Source: JAGLSB01 sp023135955 | GTDB lineage: Bacteria > Bacteroidota > Bacteroidia > Bacteroidales > GCA-2748055 | Assembly (NCBI GenBank): GCA_030673645.1 | Contig: DAOVIO010000103.1 | Span: 1-14,525 of the forward strand | Direction: 5' to 3' | DNA: 14,525 nt | Part shown: positions 6,613 through 14,525 of the stretch, one piece after another | Numbering within the stretch: position 1 is the first letter of the stretch | Layout: each line of letters opens with the position of its first letter | Notes under the pieces: generated by a model | What the model was told of the DNA's origin: nothing | What the model saw: only the letters and a program-made list of their open reading frames with translations | Database searches by the model: none | Program-made: the position numbers and the translations under genes

Positions 6613-7437
6613 ATGAACCTAATTCCCACTATAGACAAACTAAAACATACCGACTCAGGTAACTTCTTCCTACTCGCAGGACCATGTGTTGTGGAATCAG
6701 AAAAAAATATTTTCGAAATAGCGGAAAAGATGGTTAGCCTGACTGATAAATATAAAATACCTTACATTTTTAAAGCTTCTTATAAAAAGGCAAACCGATC
6801 CAGGTTAGATTCTTTTACAGGCATTGGTAATGATGAAGCGTTGAAGCTACTGGCAAAAGTAAGAGATCATTTCGATATAGCTGTTGTAACCGACATCCAT
6901 ACTAATGAAGATGCTGCACAGGCAGCTGAATATGTGGATGTATTACAAATTCCTGCTTTTCTTTGCCGACAAACAGATCTTTTGATTGCTGCAGCAAAAA
7001 CCGGAAAATGTGTAAATGTCAAGAAAGGTCAGTTTCTTGCTCCATCAGCAATGAAATTCGCTTTAGAGAAGATGACAGAATCAGGAAATGAAAATCTGAT
7101 GATCACAGAGCGGGGTACAACATTTGGCTATACCGATCTGGTAGTTGATTTTCGCGGAATTCCTGAAATGTCTGAATTTGGGAAACCAGTAATACTGGAT
7201 ATTACACATAGCCTGCAACAACCAAATCAAAATTCCGGGCTTACAGGTGGAAGACCTGAACTTATCGAAACTATTGCAAGGGCTGGAATAAGTGTTGGAG
7301 TTGATGGGATTTTTATAGAAACTCATCCTGAGCCCGGTAAAGCTCTTTCGGATGGTGCAAATATGCTTTCCCTCAATAAAATGGATGCTTTGCTCAATAA
7401 TTTGGTGCAATTAAGACAAGTTGTATTAAATTTATAG
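6613..7437 (+). CDS. kdsA: 3-deoxy-D-manno-octulosonate-8-phosphate synthase (KdsA), metal-dependent type
   Basis: A 274-residue cytoplasmic TIM-barrel enzyme joining phosphoenolpyruvate and arabinose-5-phosphate to give KDO-8-phosphate for lipopolysaccharide inner core; E. coli KdsA has 284 residues. Family landmarks: LLAGPCVVES (20-29), KANRS (59-63), QIPAFLCRQTDLL (112-124), NVKKGQFLAP (135-144), ERGTTFGY (166-173) and FIETHPEPGKALSD (234-247). Residues C25, H199, E236 and D247 match the metal ligands Cys11, His185, Glu222 and Asp233 of Aquifex KdsA; the metal-free E. coli type has Asn in place of the Cys. The ATG at 6613 is chosen because the protein then begins MNLIPTIDKL, close to homologues; an upstream in-frame ATG at 6496 would add 39 residues translated from the repeat array. 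It may share a transcript with rarA, but no promoter or terminator was identified in the 221-base gap. Confidence 0.96.
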   Translation: MNLIPTIDKLKHTDSGNFFLLAGPCVVESEKNIFEIAEKMVSLTDKYKIPYIFKASYKKANRSRLDSFTGIGNDEALKLLAKVRDHFDIAVVTDIHTNEDAAQAAEYVDVLQIPAFLCRQTDLLIAAAKTGKCVNVKKGQFLAPSAMKFALEKMTESGNENLMITERGTTFGYTDLVVDFRGIPEMSEFGKPVILDITHSLQQPNQNSGLTGGRPELIETIARAGISVGVDGIFIETHPEPGKALSDGANMLSLNKMDALLNNLVQLRQVVLNL

Positions 7438-7515
7438 TAAATTATTTTTCAGAACACCAAATTATAAACAGAATAAGGTATCTACATTTAACTAATTGAA
7501 TAAAAATTATTTATT

Positions 7516-8238
7516 ATGAAAAAATTATTTTCTTTCTTAACAATCTTAATTCTTTCAGCCTCTGTAAATCTTATTGCTCAAGATCCAGATGAAATTCTTG
7601 AGAATTATTTTGAAGTTATCGGACAGGAAAAGATGCTTGAATTTGAGACCTTTATATACAAAGGAAAAATTATCCAAATGGGAATGGAACTTCCAATGAC
7701 AATGTATCAAAAGCGCCCTGCTAAAGCAAGAATGGAAGCGGAAATTCAGGGAGCAAAGATTATTCAGGTATATGACGGTGAAAATGGTTGGTCGATAATA
7801 CCTATGACAGGAAGTATGGAACCACAGGACATGGGTGAAGATGAGACAAAATCGATGAAACAAATGGCTGATATTGATGGAGATTTATATAACTGGAAGA
7901 AAAAAGGTTTTGATCTTACTTTGATTGGTGAGGATGATATGGAAGGAACAGCAGTTTATAAAATAAAGCTTGTTAAGCCTGATGGCGATGAATACATATA
8001 TTATATAGATGCTGAAAATTATGTTGTTCTTCGGGTCGATTCAAAAATAATGATGCAGGGCGTCCAATTAGAAGCTTCTTCTACTTTTAGCAATTTCAAA
8101 CCTGTTTCTGGAATTGTAATGCCATATAGTGTTGAACAGGAAATGAATGGACAGGTTGTTATGCAGATTGTTTTTGATAGCGTAGAATTAGATGCCGAAA
8201 TTCCTGATTCAATGTTTGAAAAACCTTCAACTAAATAA
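7516..8238 (+). CDS. Exported LolA-like (outer membrane lipoprotein-sorting protein-like) protein
   Basis: A 240-residue secreted protein. The signal peptide covers residues 1-22 (MKKLFSFLTILILSASVNLI, then AQ). The mature part begins DPDEILENYFEVIGQEKM and continues as alternating strands: KGKIIQMGMELPMTMYQKRP, VYDGENGWSIIPM, YKIKLVKPDGDEYIYYID and VDSKIMMQGVQ. This layout matches the half-barrel LolA/LolB/LppX-like fold, which NCBI often names 'outer membrane lipoprotein-sorting protein' in Bacteroidota. There is no lipobox Cys, so it is probably soluble in the periplasm. The propeller gene starts one base after its stop, which implies a shared transcript and perhaps a shared task. A -7-like TACATTTA is at 7483-7490 without a clear -33. 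Whether it carries lipoproteins or another hydrophobic ligand cannot be told. Confidence 0.78.
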   Translation: MKKLFSFLTILILSASVNLIAQDPDEILENYFEVIGQEKMLEFETFIYKGKIIQMGMELPMTMYQKRPAKARMEAEIQGAKIIQVYDGENGWSIIPMTGSMEPQDMGEDETKSMKQMADIDGDLYNWKKKGFDLTLIGEDDMEGTAVYKIKLVKPDGDEYIYYIDAENYVVLRVDSKIMMQGVQLEASSTFSNFKPVSGIVMPYSVEQEMNGQVVMQIVFDSVELDAEIPDSMFEKPSTK

Positions 8239-8239
8239 T

Positions 8240-11200
8240 ATGATGATTCAATATATAATTAGATATATATATTTACTAACAATATTTATTGTCGGTATAA
8301 ATCCACTTTATGCCCAAAAACCAGTAAAAATTAATTCCAATACTTTTGGGGAGATAACAGCAAGACACATAGGTCCTGCCACTATGAGTGGTCGTATATC
8401 TGCACTGGATGCACTTGTCTCTGATCCCGACATTCTTTATGTTGGCTCTGCAAGTGGAGGATTATGGAAAACTATAAACGGCGGGGTAAAATTCAAAGCT
8501 ATATTTGATGAGTATACTCAATCGATTGGCGCAGTTGCAATTGTCCAATCCCATCCGGATACAGTATATATTGGAACAGGTGAAAGCTGGGTTAGAAACT
8601 CAGTTTCTGTTGGCGATGGTGTTTATAAAACAGTTGACGGAGGTGATAACTGGGAACATATTGGTCTTGTAGAAACTGAAAGAATATCCAGAATTGTCAT
8701 TCATCCTGAAAATCCTGAAATCATTTATGTTGCAGCTCTTGGCCATCTTTGGAATGCAAATGATGAAAGAGGCGTATTCAGAACCAAAGATGGAGGAAAA
8801 TCGTGGGAACATGTTCTAAAAATTGACGAGAACACTGGTGCATCAGATATAAGCATTGATCTGAATAATCCGGATATTATTTATGCGGGAATGTGGGATT
8901 TCAGGAGAAAACCATATACATTCAGATCAGGTGGTCCAGGAAGTGGTCTTTTTAAAACAAGCGATGGAGGAGATACCTGGACTAAACTTACAGAAGGACT
9001 CCCGGAATCTAATTCAGGAAGAATTTCCGTTGCAGTCTCACCGCTTAAAACAGAAATGGTTTATGCGCTTTTCGAAGCTGAGAATGATGAAGGTGGATTA
9101 TATCGATCAGACGATTCTGGAAAATCCTGGAAACGAGTAAACAATAGTAATGCAATGACAGAAAGGCCATTCTATTTTTCACAGATTTATACTGACCATG
9201 TAGATACAATGAGGATTTATAAGCCCAGTTTTAATTTAAACGTGAGTGATAATGGTGGGGAAAACTTTAGGATTGCTTATGTAGGTGGAGGAAATGTCCA
9301 TGTCGATCATCATGCATTATGGATAGGAAGAGAGAACAACAATCTTATGTACCTTGGCACTGACGGTGGTGTTTATAAATCCACTGATCAGGGAAAGACA
9401 TGGTTGATGTTCAGAAACCTACCTGTTTCCCAGTTTTATAGAGTAAGTGCTGATAATCAGATACCATATAATGTTTATGGCGGACTACAAGATAACGGCA
9501 CATGGATGGCTCCTAGCAAAAGTCCGGGTGGAATAGAAATATCTGATTGGGATAATATTGGTTTTGGTGACGGGTTTTATGCTTTTGCTGACAAAAATGA
9601 TCCAAACATCCTTTATTGGCAATGGCAAGGTGGAAATTTTGTGCGATTTTACAAAAATACAGGTGAGGCAAAAGAAATTAGTCCTTATGGCAATGAGAAA
9701 ACTGGAGATCTTAGATGGAACTGGAATTCTGCAATAGCTTTCAGTCCGACCACAAATGCTATGTATGTTGGATCTCAATATCTATATAAGTCAACAGATC
9801 GTGGCGATAGCTGGGAGGAAATATCAGACGATCTTACAACCAATAATCCTGAACGCCTTAAACAATCTGAAACAGGTGGGATAACAATAGATAATTCTAC
9901 AGCAGAAAATAACTGTACGGTTTATACTATTGGTGAAAGTCCTCTTAACAGTGATGTCATCTGGGTCGGTACCGACGATGGAAATCTACAGCTTACACGC
10001 AATGGTGGAAAAAAATGGAAAGATGTAACAACTAATCTTCCTGGAATTCCTGAAGATACCTGGATTTCAGCTGTAGAACCAGACAGATTTAACGAAGCTG
10101 GGGTATTTGTAACAATTGACAATCATCGTGAAGGCGATATGAAATCATACGTATTTAAATCGGATGATTATGGTAAAAGCTTTGTTTCTCTTACAGATGA
10201 AAATATAGAGGGCTATTGTTTCGATATTGTTCAGGACTTTGTCAATAAGAATTTACTTTTTCTTGGGACAGAATTTGGACTATATGCCTCACTTGACGGC
10301 GGTAAAGTTTGGTCACGATTAAAAGGAAATATTCCTAAAGTTGCAATCCATGAATTGATTATTCATCAACGAGAGAACGATTTAATAATGGCGACCCATG
10401 GACGGGGAATATTCATCATCGATGATATTACACCATTAAGGGCTCTTTCTGAAGAAATACTTGGAGAGGATTTAGTTTTTCTTCCTTCCAGACCATATCA
10501 AATTAGTTCTATGGGAATGAAGCAATCAATGAATGGAGATGATGAATTTGTTGGAAGAAATCCTGCCGATGCCGTATATATTACATATTATATGAAAAAG
10601 AGACATATTTTCGGTGATATGTATATGGAAATCTATGACGCTGAAGGCAATAAAATTTCAAGCTTACCAGCAGGAAAAAGAGCAGGTATTAACAGAGAGG
10701 CCTGGACACCAAGGGAAAAAGCCCCAAAAGTTCCGTCTTCTAATTCATTGGCCCGTGGTGCCATATTTGGCCCTACTTATCCTCCAGGAGAATATACTGT
10801 CAAAATAATTAAAGGGGAAGATGAATTTATTGGCAAAGTAAATATAGAATTTGATCCTAATCTACCCCATTCTCTGGCCGACAGAGATTTACAGCTGAAA
10901 ACTATAAGAAAAGCTTATAAAATGCTTGAAGATTTAGCCTTTATTGATGCTAGAATAGTAGATGTAAAGAAAAAAGTAGATGAATTTTCAAAAACTGATG
11001 CTTTTAGTACTGATGAAACTAAGTCACTTGTAAGCTATGCAAATAATCTTGATAAAGTTCATAAACTGATGGTAGCTACAAGAATGGGAGGAATAACAGG
11101 AGAAGAAAAGCTTCGGGAAAAAATATCTAATGTTTATGGTGCTCTTATGAGATATTCAGGAAAGCCAACTCAATCGCAAATAAACAGATTAATTGTTTTG

Positions 11201-11338
11201 GAGAAGGAATTGACCGATATTGAATCTGAAACCTCTTCTCTTCTTGGATCTGAATTGGAATTAATAAATATGATAATATTGAAAAAATATAATACCGAAA
11301 TCAATCTTATGACAAAAGGAGAGTTTCAAAATAAATAA
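8240..11338 (+). CDS. Exported VPS10/sortilin-like BNR beta-propeller protein
   Basis: A 1,032-residue exported protein. The signal peptide ends near LYAQ (residues 23-26). From about 40 to 735 lies a large beta-propeller with at least nine Asp-box (S/T-x-D-x-G-x-x-W/F) turns: TVDGGDNW 131, TKDGGKSW 182, TSDGGDTW 240, SDDSGKSW 290, STDQGKTW 381, STDRGDSW 518, TRNGGKKW 586, SDDYGKSF 641 and SLDGGKVW 684. The opening ARHIGPATMSGRISALDAL and the HVDHHALW segment (354-361) are typical of the Bacteroidota 'VPS10 domain' or 'glycosyl hydrolase' group. I see no proof of hydrolase activity; Asp boxes are structural. About 890-1032 is charged and probably helical, and no T9SS sorting domain is seen at the end. 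The start at 8240 gives a normal signal peptide; a longer in-frame start at 8192 would overlap the previous gene. Substrate unknown; the tight link to the LolA-like gene is the best clue. Confidence 0.88.
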   Translation: MMIQYIIRYIYLLTIFIVGINPLYAQKPVKINSNTFGEITARHIGPATMSGRISALDALVSDPDILYVGSASGGLWKTINGGVKFKAIFDEYTQSIGAVAIVQSHPDTVYIGTGESWVRNSVSVGDGVYKTVDGGDNWEHIGLVETERISRIVIHPENPEIIYVAALGHLWNANDERGVFRTKDGGKSWEHVLKIDENTGASDISIDLNNPDIIYAGMWDFRRKPYTFRSGGPGSGLFKTSDGGDTWTKLTEGLPESNSGRISVAVSPLKTEMVYALFEAENDEGGLYRSDDSGKSWKRVNNSNAMTERPFYFSQIYTDHVDTMRIYKPSFNLNVSDNGGENFRIAYVGGGNVHVDHHALWIGRENNNLMYLGTDGGVYKSTDQGKTWLMFRNLPVSQFYRVSADNQIPYNVYGGLQDNGTWMAPSKSPGGIEISDWDNIGFGDGFYAFADKNDPNILYWQWQGGNFVRFYKNTGEAKEISPYGNEKTGDLRWNWNSAIAFSPTTNAMYVGSQYLYKSTDRGDSWEEISDDLTTNNPERLKQSETGGITIDNSTAENNCTVYTIGESPLNSDVIWVGTDDGNLQLTRNGGKKWKDVTTNLPGIPEDTWISAVEPDRFNEAGVFVTIDNHREGDMKSYVFKSDDYGKSFVSLTDENIEGYCFDIVQDFVNKNLLFLGTEFGLYASLDGGKVWSRLKGNIPKVAIHELIIHQRENDLIMATHGRGIFIIDDITPLRALSEEILGEDLVFLPSRPYQISSMGMKQSMNGDDEFVGRNPADAVYITYYMKKRHIFGDMYMEIYDAEGNKISSLPAGKRAGINREAWTPREKAPKVPSSNSLARGAIFGPTYPPGEYTVKIIKGEDEFIGKVNIEFDPNLPHSLADRDLQLKTIRKAYKMLEDLAFIDARIVDVKKKVDEFSKTDAFSTDETKSLVSYANNLDKVHKLMVATRMGGITGEEKLREKISNVYGALMRYSGKPTQSQINRLIVLEKELTDIESETSSLLGSELELINMIILKKYNTEINLMTKGEFQNK

Positions 11339-11606
11339 TCCTGCGAAATTATTTCTTGTTGAATTTGAAAATATATTATTATGTTAAGTCATTATTATTA
11401 TTAAATATCAATATTCATACAATTTATATAAATAATAAATCAAAAATGTAAAAACAAGGTGCAGATACTTGTCTAAACAACGCATTTTTGTATATTGCCT
11501 TCCCAAATATTTTATATGCAAATAATTAAGTTTTATCATCTCTATTTTATAATAACTTTCTATTACTAATATATATTTATAATTTTTTATTAATTAAATT
11601 AAAACT
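11339..11606. other. AT-rich intergenic leader before the beta-helix gene
   Basis: This 268-base gap holds no credible gene. Next to the propeller stop is an AT-only 7-bp inverted repeat (11333-11339 and 11348-11354) without a T tract, too weak to call a terminator. A possible promoter is listed at 11469-11498, and a lone -7-like TATATTTA occurs at 11572-11579. The last 80 bases are almost entirely A and T, as is common in leaders lacking a Shine-Dalgarno sequence. Confidence 0.6.
11469..11498 (+). promoter_or_regulatory. Possible promoter of the beta-helix gene
   Basis: TTG at 11469-11471 and TATATTGC at 11491-11498 are 19 bases apart, the spacing of Bacteroidota promoters. The -7 box matches TAnnTTTG at four of six fixed positions. 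It would give a leader of about 100 bases before the ATG at 11607. Weak support; the alternative at 11572-11579 has a better -7 but no -33. Confidence 0.3.
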
Positions 11607-14525
11607 ATGGAAAATTTATTACACAAAAAGGTGAGGTTTTTTGTGAAAAAATTATCATTTCTGTTCATTTTATTGATGCTCAGTTCTGGTCTTGTTTTTT
11701 CACAAACAGTTGACACAGTAACAACAAATGCTGACGATGGAGCAGGATCTCTTCGGCAAACTATTGCCGATGCCTTAGATGGAGACACAATTGTGTTCGA
11801 TGGTGTTGATACAATTTATGTTGGAACTCCATTATTATTAGGAGATAAAACACTTACTATTGATGGTACGGGTGTATCACTCGATGGCAGGTTATTTGGT
11901 ACAGATGCCGATTCTGACCGGATTTTGACAGTTACAGGGGTCACAGACAAAGTTGTGAAATTGATGAACCTGACTGTACAGCATGGTTTTGATAAAGACA
12001 CAACCGGAAATTATCTACTGACAGTTAATGGTGGAGGTGGATTGCAGGTAAATAATGAATTGGGGGGTATTTTTATCGCAGAAAACTGTACATTTCAATT
12101 CAACGACGCTAACGCAAGGGGTGGTGCTGTAAGAGCTTACGGACATACCAATGCTGATAACGTTAGTTTTCTTGGCTGCGATTTCATTCAAAACAATGTT
12201 CTCCTTGAAGCAAATGACGGGGGAGCTGTTGGAGCCGATTTTGCAACTTTTACAAATTGCTTATTTGAAGGAAATATTGCACCTGATGTTGGTGGTGCGA
12301 TGGTTATAGATACTTTAACCACAGTTATTAATTGTGATTTCGTATCTAACACCGGTGCTAAAGGAGGTGCTATAAAAACAGCAGACTCAACTAATATAGT
12401 TAGCGGTTGCTATTTCACCCTAAATCATGCCACTAACCAGGGTGGTGGTATCTTTGTTGTTGGAGGAATAATTTCAGATTGTGTTTTTGAATATAATACA
12501 TGTGTTGATGACGGTGCTGGACTATATATAAAAGGCAGTGGTATAGCAACTGGACTAACCATTAGAAACAATAAGGCCGGTGACCATTCAGGAGGTGTTT
12601 ACCTAAATTATGGGTCTCTTAGAAACTCAATAGTTACAGAAAACGTTTGTGCCGACGATGGGGGTGGAGTATATGTGACAAGAACAACAGATGTAGTTGA
12701 AAATTGTTTAATTACAAATAATACAGCTGTCGATTTAGGTGGTGGTATAATGATCTTTCGTGACGGATCTGCAATTAATAATGTTGTTGATGGTAATTCT
12801 ACTGAAGGTAAAGGTGGTGGCGTTTACATTGATGGTAAAGATGATTTGGTTGCAGACTTCATAGGTAATGTTATTACGAATAATGAGGCTTCTGATGAAG
12901 GTGGTGGAATATATGTGGAAATAGGAAATATTATTAACTGTACAGTTGCTGATAATATTGCAGCAAATGAAGGTGGCGGAGTAAGAGGTGACAATGACTG
13001 GCAAGTTATAAATTCAATAATTGGTGGCAATACTTCAACAGCTGAAATAGATCATAACTTATCTGTCAAAGCTAATGCAAATGCTGTTTCATTTGACTTC
13101 TGTGCTGTTGAAGCCGGACACGGGCTTACAACAGAAATTACTAATAGTTTAGAGCTTACAGAATCTCCATTTATTGGTGGCGACAGTCAAGATGCATATT
13201 ATCTTCTGTCTGGTTCTACTGCAATTGATGCAGGTACAGCTCTCGCAGCTGAACTTACTACTGATTTAGATCCACATGCTAATGCCAGAGTTGTTGGTGC
13301 TGCTATTGATATGGGTGCTTTCGAAGCTATGGCTCATAATACTCTTGTTGTAACAAGTTCTGACGACAGCGGTGCTAATACCCTTAGGGATGTTGCTGCG
13401 GCGGCGGCAAATGGCGATACAATTGTATTTGATGGTGTTACATCAATTAAATTAGATGCTTCTTTAGAATTAGGAGATAAAACATTAGTAATTGATGGTA
13501 CCACTCCAACCGGGAATGTTGTTCTTGATGGAGCATTTTTTGCTACTGTTGACGACACAACCAGAGTTGTAACAGTAACTGGTGTAATGTATAAAACCGT
13601 TGATTTATTTAATATAACTGTTCAAAATGGAAATGCAAGCGGTGAAGCTGGTAGTGAACTGGACCAAGGTGGTGGATTAAGAGTTGGTAATGCTGAAGGT
13701 GGTGTTTTTACTGCCACAAATTGTATATTCCAGAATAATACATCTATTGGTAAAGGTGCTGGTGTATTTACCAGAGGCTTTAACACATTTACAGATTGTT
13801 CATTTATTGATAATGCTAATAGTGATATTACTGATGGAGATGGTGCAGGTGGATATTCAGCACTTGGCTCTACATTTGAGAACTGTACTTTTTCAGGAAA
13901 CAGTGCTGCCGACCAGGGTGGTGGCGGATGGGCTGATTCTGCATCAACCTTTAGCAACTGTGTATTCGATAATAATATTTCCACAAGAAATGCTGGTGGA
14001 GTAAAAGTTAATCACAGAACTGCTCTGATTACTAATTGCACTTTCACTAATAACTCTGGATTAGCTGGTGGAGCAATTATGATCTGGGGTGGTACAGTTG
14101 AAAAAAGTCATTTTGAAGCTAATAGCGCAGTCACCCATGGAGGAGCTATATTAGTTGACGGTAATCCAAATATGGGTTTTGTCTCAGAATGTACCTTCAC
14201 ATTGAACTATTCTGCCAAAAATGGAGGTGCTATTAATATTAATAGAGGTACTGTAACTGATTGTGTGATTGACAATAATTCATCCGGTTTTCATGCTGGT
14301 GGTGTATATTTAAATATTAGTAACACTGGACAGCAAACAGTACTGAAAAACAGCGTTATTATTAACAACGCCTGTGGTACAGACGACGCCACTAAAGATG
14401 GTGGTGGTGTATATGTTGACGATTATCCTGCTTTAGTTGAAAATTGTATTATCAGTAATAATTTTTCTGCGGATTGGGGAGGTGGAATTCTTCTGCAAAC
14501 AGGTACTGTAATTAATTGCACTATC
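11607..14525 (+). CDS. Giant exported parallel beta-helix (Pmp/choice-of-anchor Q-like) protein, C-terminus beyond window
   Basis: An open frame of 973 codons runs from the ATG at 11607 to the window edge. Signal peptide: basic MENLLHKKVRFFVKK, hydrophobic core, cleavage near VFSQ (residue 33); a GTG at 11643 (residue 13) is an alternative start. The mature chain is a long series of coils of roughly 25-40 residues with the pattern N-C-x-F/I-x-x-N followed by G-G-G/A-I/V-x-V, as in right-handed parallel beta-helices and Chlamydia Pmp repeats (FxxN and GGA[ILV]). Residues 37-574 and 579 onward are two homologous modules. Each opens with DD..G...LR, then NGDTIVFDGV-like and LGDKTL.IDGT text. The first closes AIDAGT...DLDPHANARVVGAAIDMGAFE, the ending of 'choice-of-anchor Q' proteins. 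Likely a cell-surface or secreted adhesin or polysaccharide-binding protein; any C-terminal sorting domain lies outside the window. Confidence 0.88.
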   Translation, partial: MENLLHKKVRFFVKKLSFLFILLMLSSGLVFSQTVDTVTTNADDGAGSLRQTIADALDGDTIVFDGVDTIYVGTPLLLGDKTLTIDGTGVSLDGRLFGTDADSDRILTVTGVTDKVVKLMNLTVQHGFDKDTTGNYLLTVNGGGGLQVNNELGGIFIAENCTFQFNDANARGGAVRAYGHTNADNVSFLGCDFIQNNVLLEANDGGAVGADFATFTNCLFEGNIAPDVGGAMVIDTLTTVINCDFVSNTGAKGGAIKTADSTNIVSGCYFTLNHATNQGGGIFVVGGIISDCVFEYNTCVDDGAGLYIKGSGIATGLTIRNNKAGDHSGGVYLNYGSLRNSIVTENVCADDGGGVYVTRTTDVVENCLITNNTAVDLGGGIMIFRDGSAINNVVDGNSTEGKGGGVYIDGKDDLVADFIGNVITNNEASDEGGGIYVEIGNIINCTVADNIAANEGGGVRGDNDWQVINSIIGGNTSTAEIDHNLSVKANANAVSFDFCAVEAGHGLTTEITNSLELTESPFIGGDSQDAYYLLSGSTAIDAGTALAAELTTDLDPHANARVVGAAIDMGAFEAMAHNTLVVTSSDDSGANTLRDVAAAAANGDTIVFDGVTSIKLDASLELGDKTLVIDGTTPTGNVVLDGAFFATVDDTTRVVTVTGVMYKTVDLFNITVQNGNASGEAGSELDQGGGLRVGNAEGGVFTATNCIFQNNTSIGKGAGVFTRGFNTFTDCSFIDNANSDITDGDGAGGYSALGSTFENCTFSGNSAADQGGGGWADSASTFSNCVFDNNISTRNAGGVKVNHRTALITNCTFTNNSGLAGGAIMIWGGTVEKSHFEANSAVTHGGAILVDGNPNMGFVSECTFTLNYSAKNGGAININRGTVTDCVIDNNSSGFHAGGVYLNISNTGQQTVLKNSVIINNACGTDDATKDGGGVYVDDYPALVENCIISNNFSADWGGGILLQTGTVINCTI
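11715..14525 (+). repeat. Two homologous protein modules of about 540 residues in the beta-helix gene
   Basis: Module 1 starts at residue 37 (nt 11715) and module 2 at residue 579 (nt 13341). Anchor residues are L49-R50 against L593-R594, an offset of 544 residues (1,632 bases). Shared text includes DTIVFDGV (residues 60-67 in module 1; nt 13420-13440 in module 2), LGDKTL, VTVTGV or LTVTGV, and GGGLQV/GGGLRV. DNA identity is clearly lower than protein similarity, so this is an old duplication and not a recent DNA repeat. Module 2 is cut by the window edge. Confidence 0.8.

Noticed and set aside
8192..8239. In-frame upstream extension of the propeller gene by 16 residues
   Set aside because: It overlaps the end of the LolA-like gene and would bury the signal peptide; the ATG at 8240 gives a standard signal sequence.
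11333..11354. Inverted repeat after the propeller gene as a terminator
   Set aside because: The 7-bp stem is only A-T pairs, overlaps the stop codon and has no T tract.
12735..13984. Several minus-strand and one plus-strand alternative frame inside the beta-helix gene
   Set aside because: They arise from the biased Gly/Asn/Thr codon use of the repeat protein; none has a signal, domain or promoter.
11607..14525. CRISPR or DNA-level minisatellite in the repetitive right part
   Set aside because: The periodicity is at protein level with variable coil lengths and diverged codons; there are no identical DNA repeats with regular spacers.

Overview
This AT-rich window looks like chromosomal DNA from a free-living, probably facultatively or strictly anaerobic member of the Bacteroidota (class Bacteroidia, perhaps Marinilabiliales-like; the order is a guess). 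The reasons are: signal peptides ending in AQ or SQ, no Shine-Dalgarno sequences, a promoter of the TTG-N20-TAnnTTTG type typical of the phylum, and proteins of families concentrated in it (a DUF5777-like barrel, a probable DUF6588 protein, a VPS10/BNR propeller of about 1,030 residues, and a Crp/Fnr regulator with N-terminal cysteines). No tRNA, rRNA, CRISPR array, transposase or phage gene was seen.

Layout. Positions 1-1931 (minus strand) hold a tight three-gene haem operon: a monohaem c-type lipoprotein, a small outer-membrane beta-barrel and a cytochrome with at least five haems that runs off the left edge. A Crp/Fnr regulator (2140-2835) diverges from it. Its cysteines resemble the Fe-S ligand set of E. 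coli FNR, and the shared intergenic region holds a perfect TGTTA-N6-TAACA palindrome of Crp/Fnr geometry. Regulator plus operon therefore read as a redox-controlled envelope electron-transfer module (inference). A DUF502 membrane protein (2837-3442, minus) converges on the regulator with one base between the stop codons. A probable outer-membrane protein (3684-4814, minus) follows, ending in a clear intrinsic terminator.

Positions 5108-7437 (plus) carry rarA (replication-associated AAA+ ATPase) and kdsA (KDO-8-phosphate synthase of the metal-dependent type, for lipopolysaccharide). Between them is an unusual repeat region: a 57-58-base direct repeat and an array of 9-bp units (ACTTTARRN) that ends on the base before the kdsA start codon. 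Positions 7516-11338 are a two-gene unit of an exported LolA-like protein and a large exported beta-propeller protein, one base apart. From 11607 to the right edge runs one open, incomplete gene for a giant exported parallel beta-helix protein built from two homologous modules of about 540 residues.

The clearest candidates for something new are the FNR-like regulator with its haem/porin operon, and the 9-bp repeat region that forms the kdsA leader. The remaining genes are ordinary envelope and housekeeping functions.
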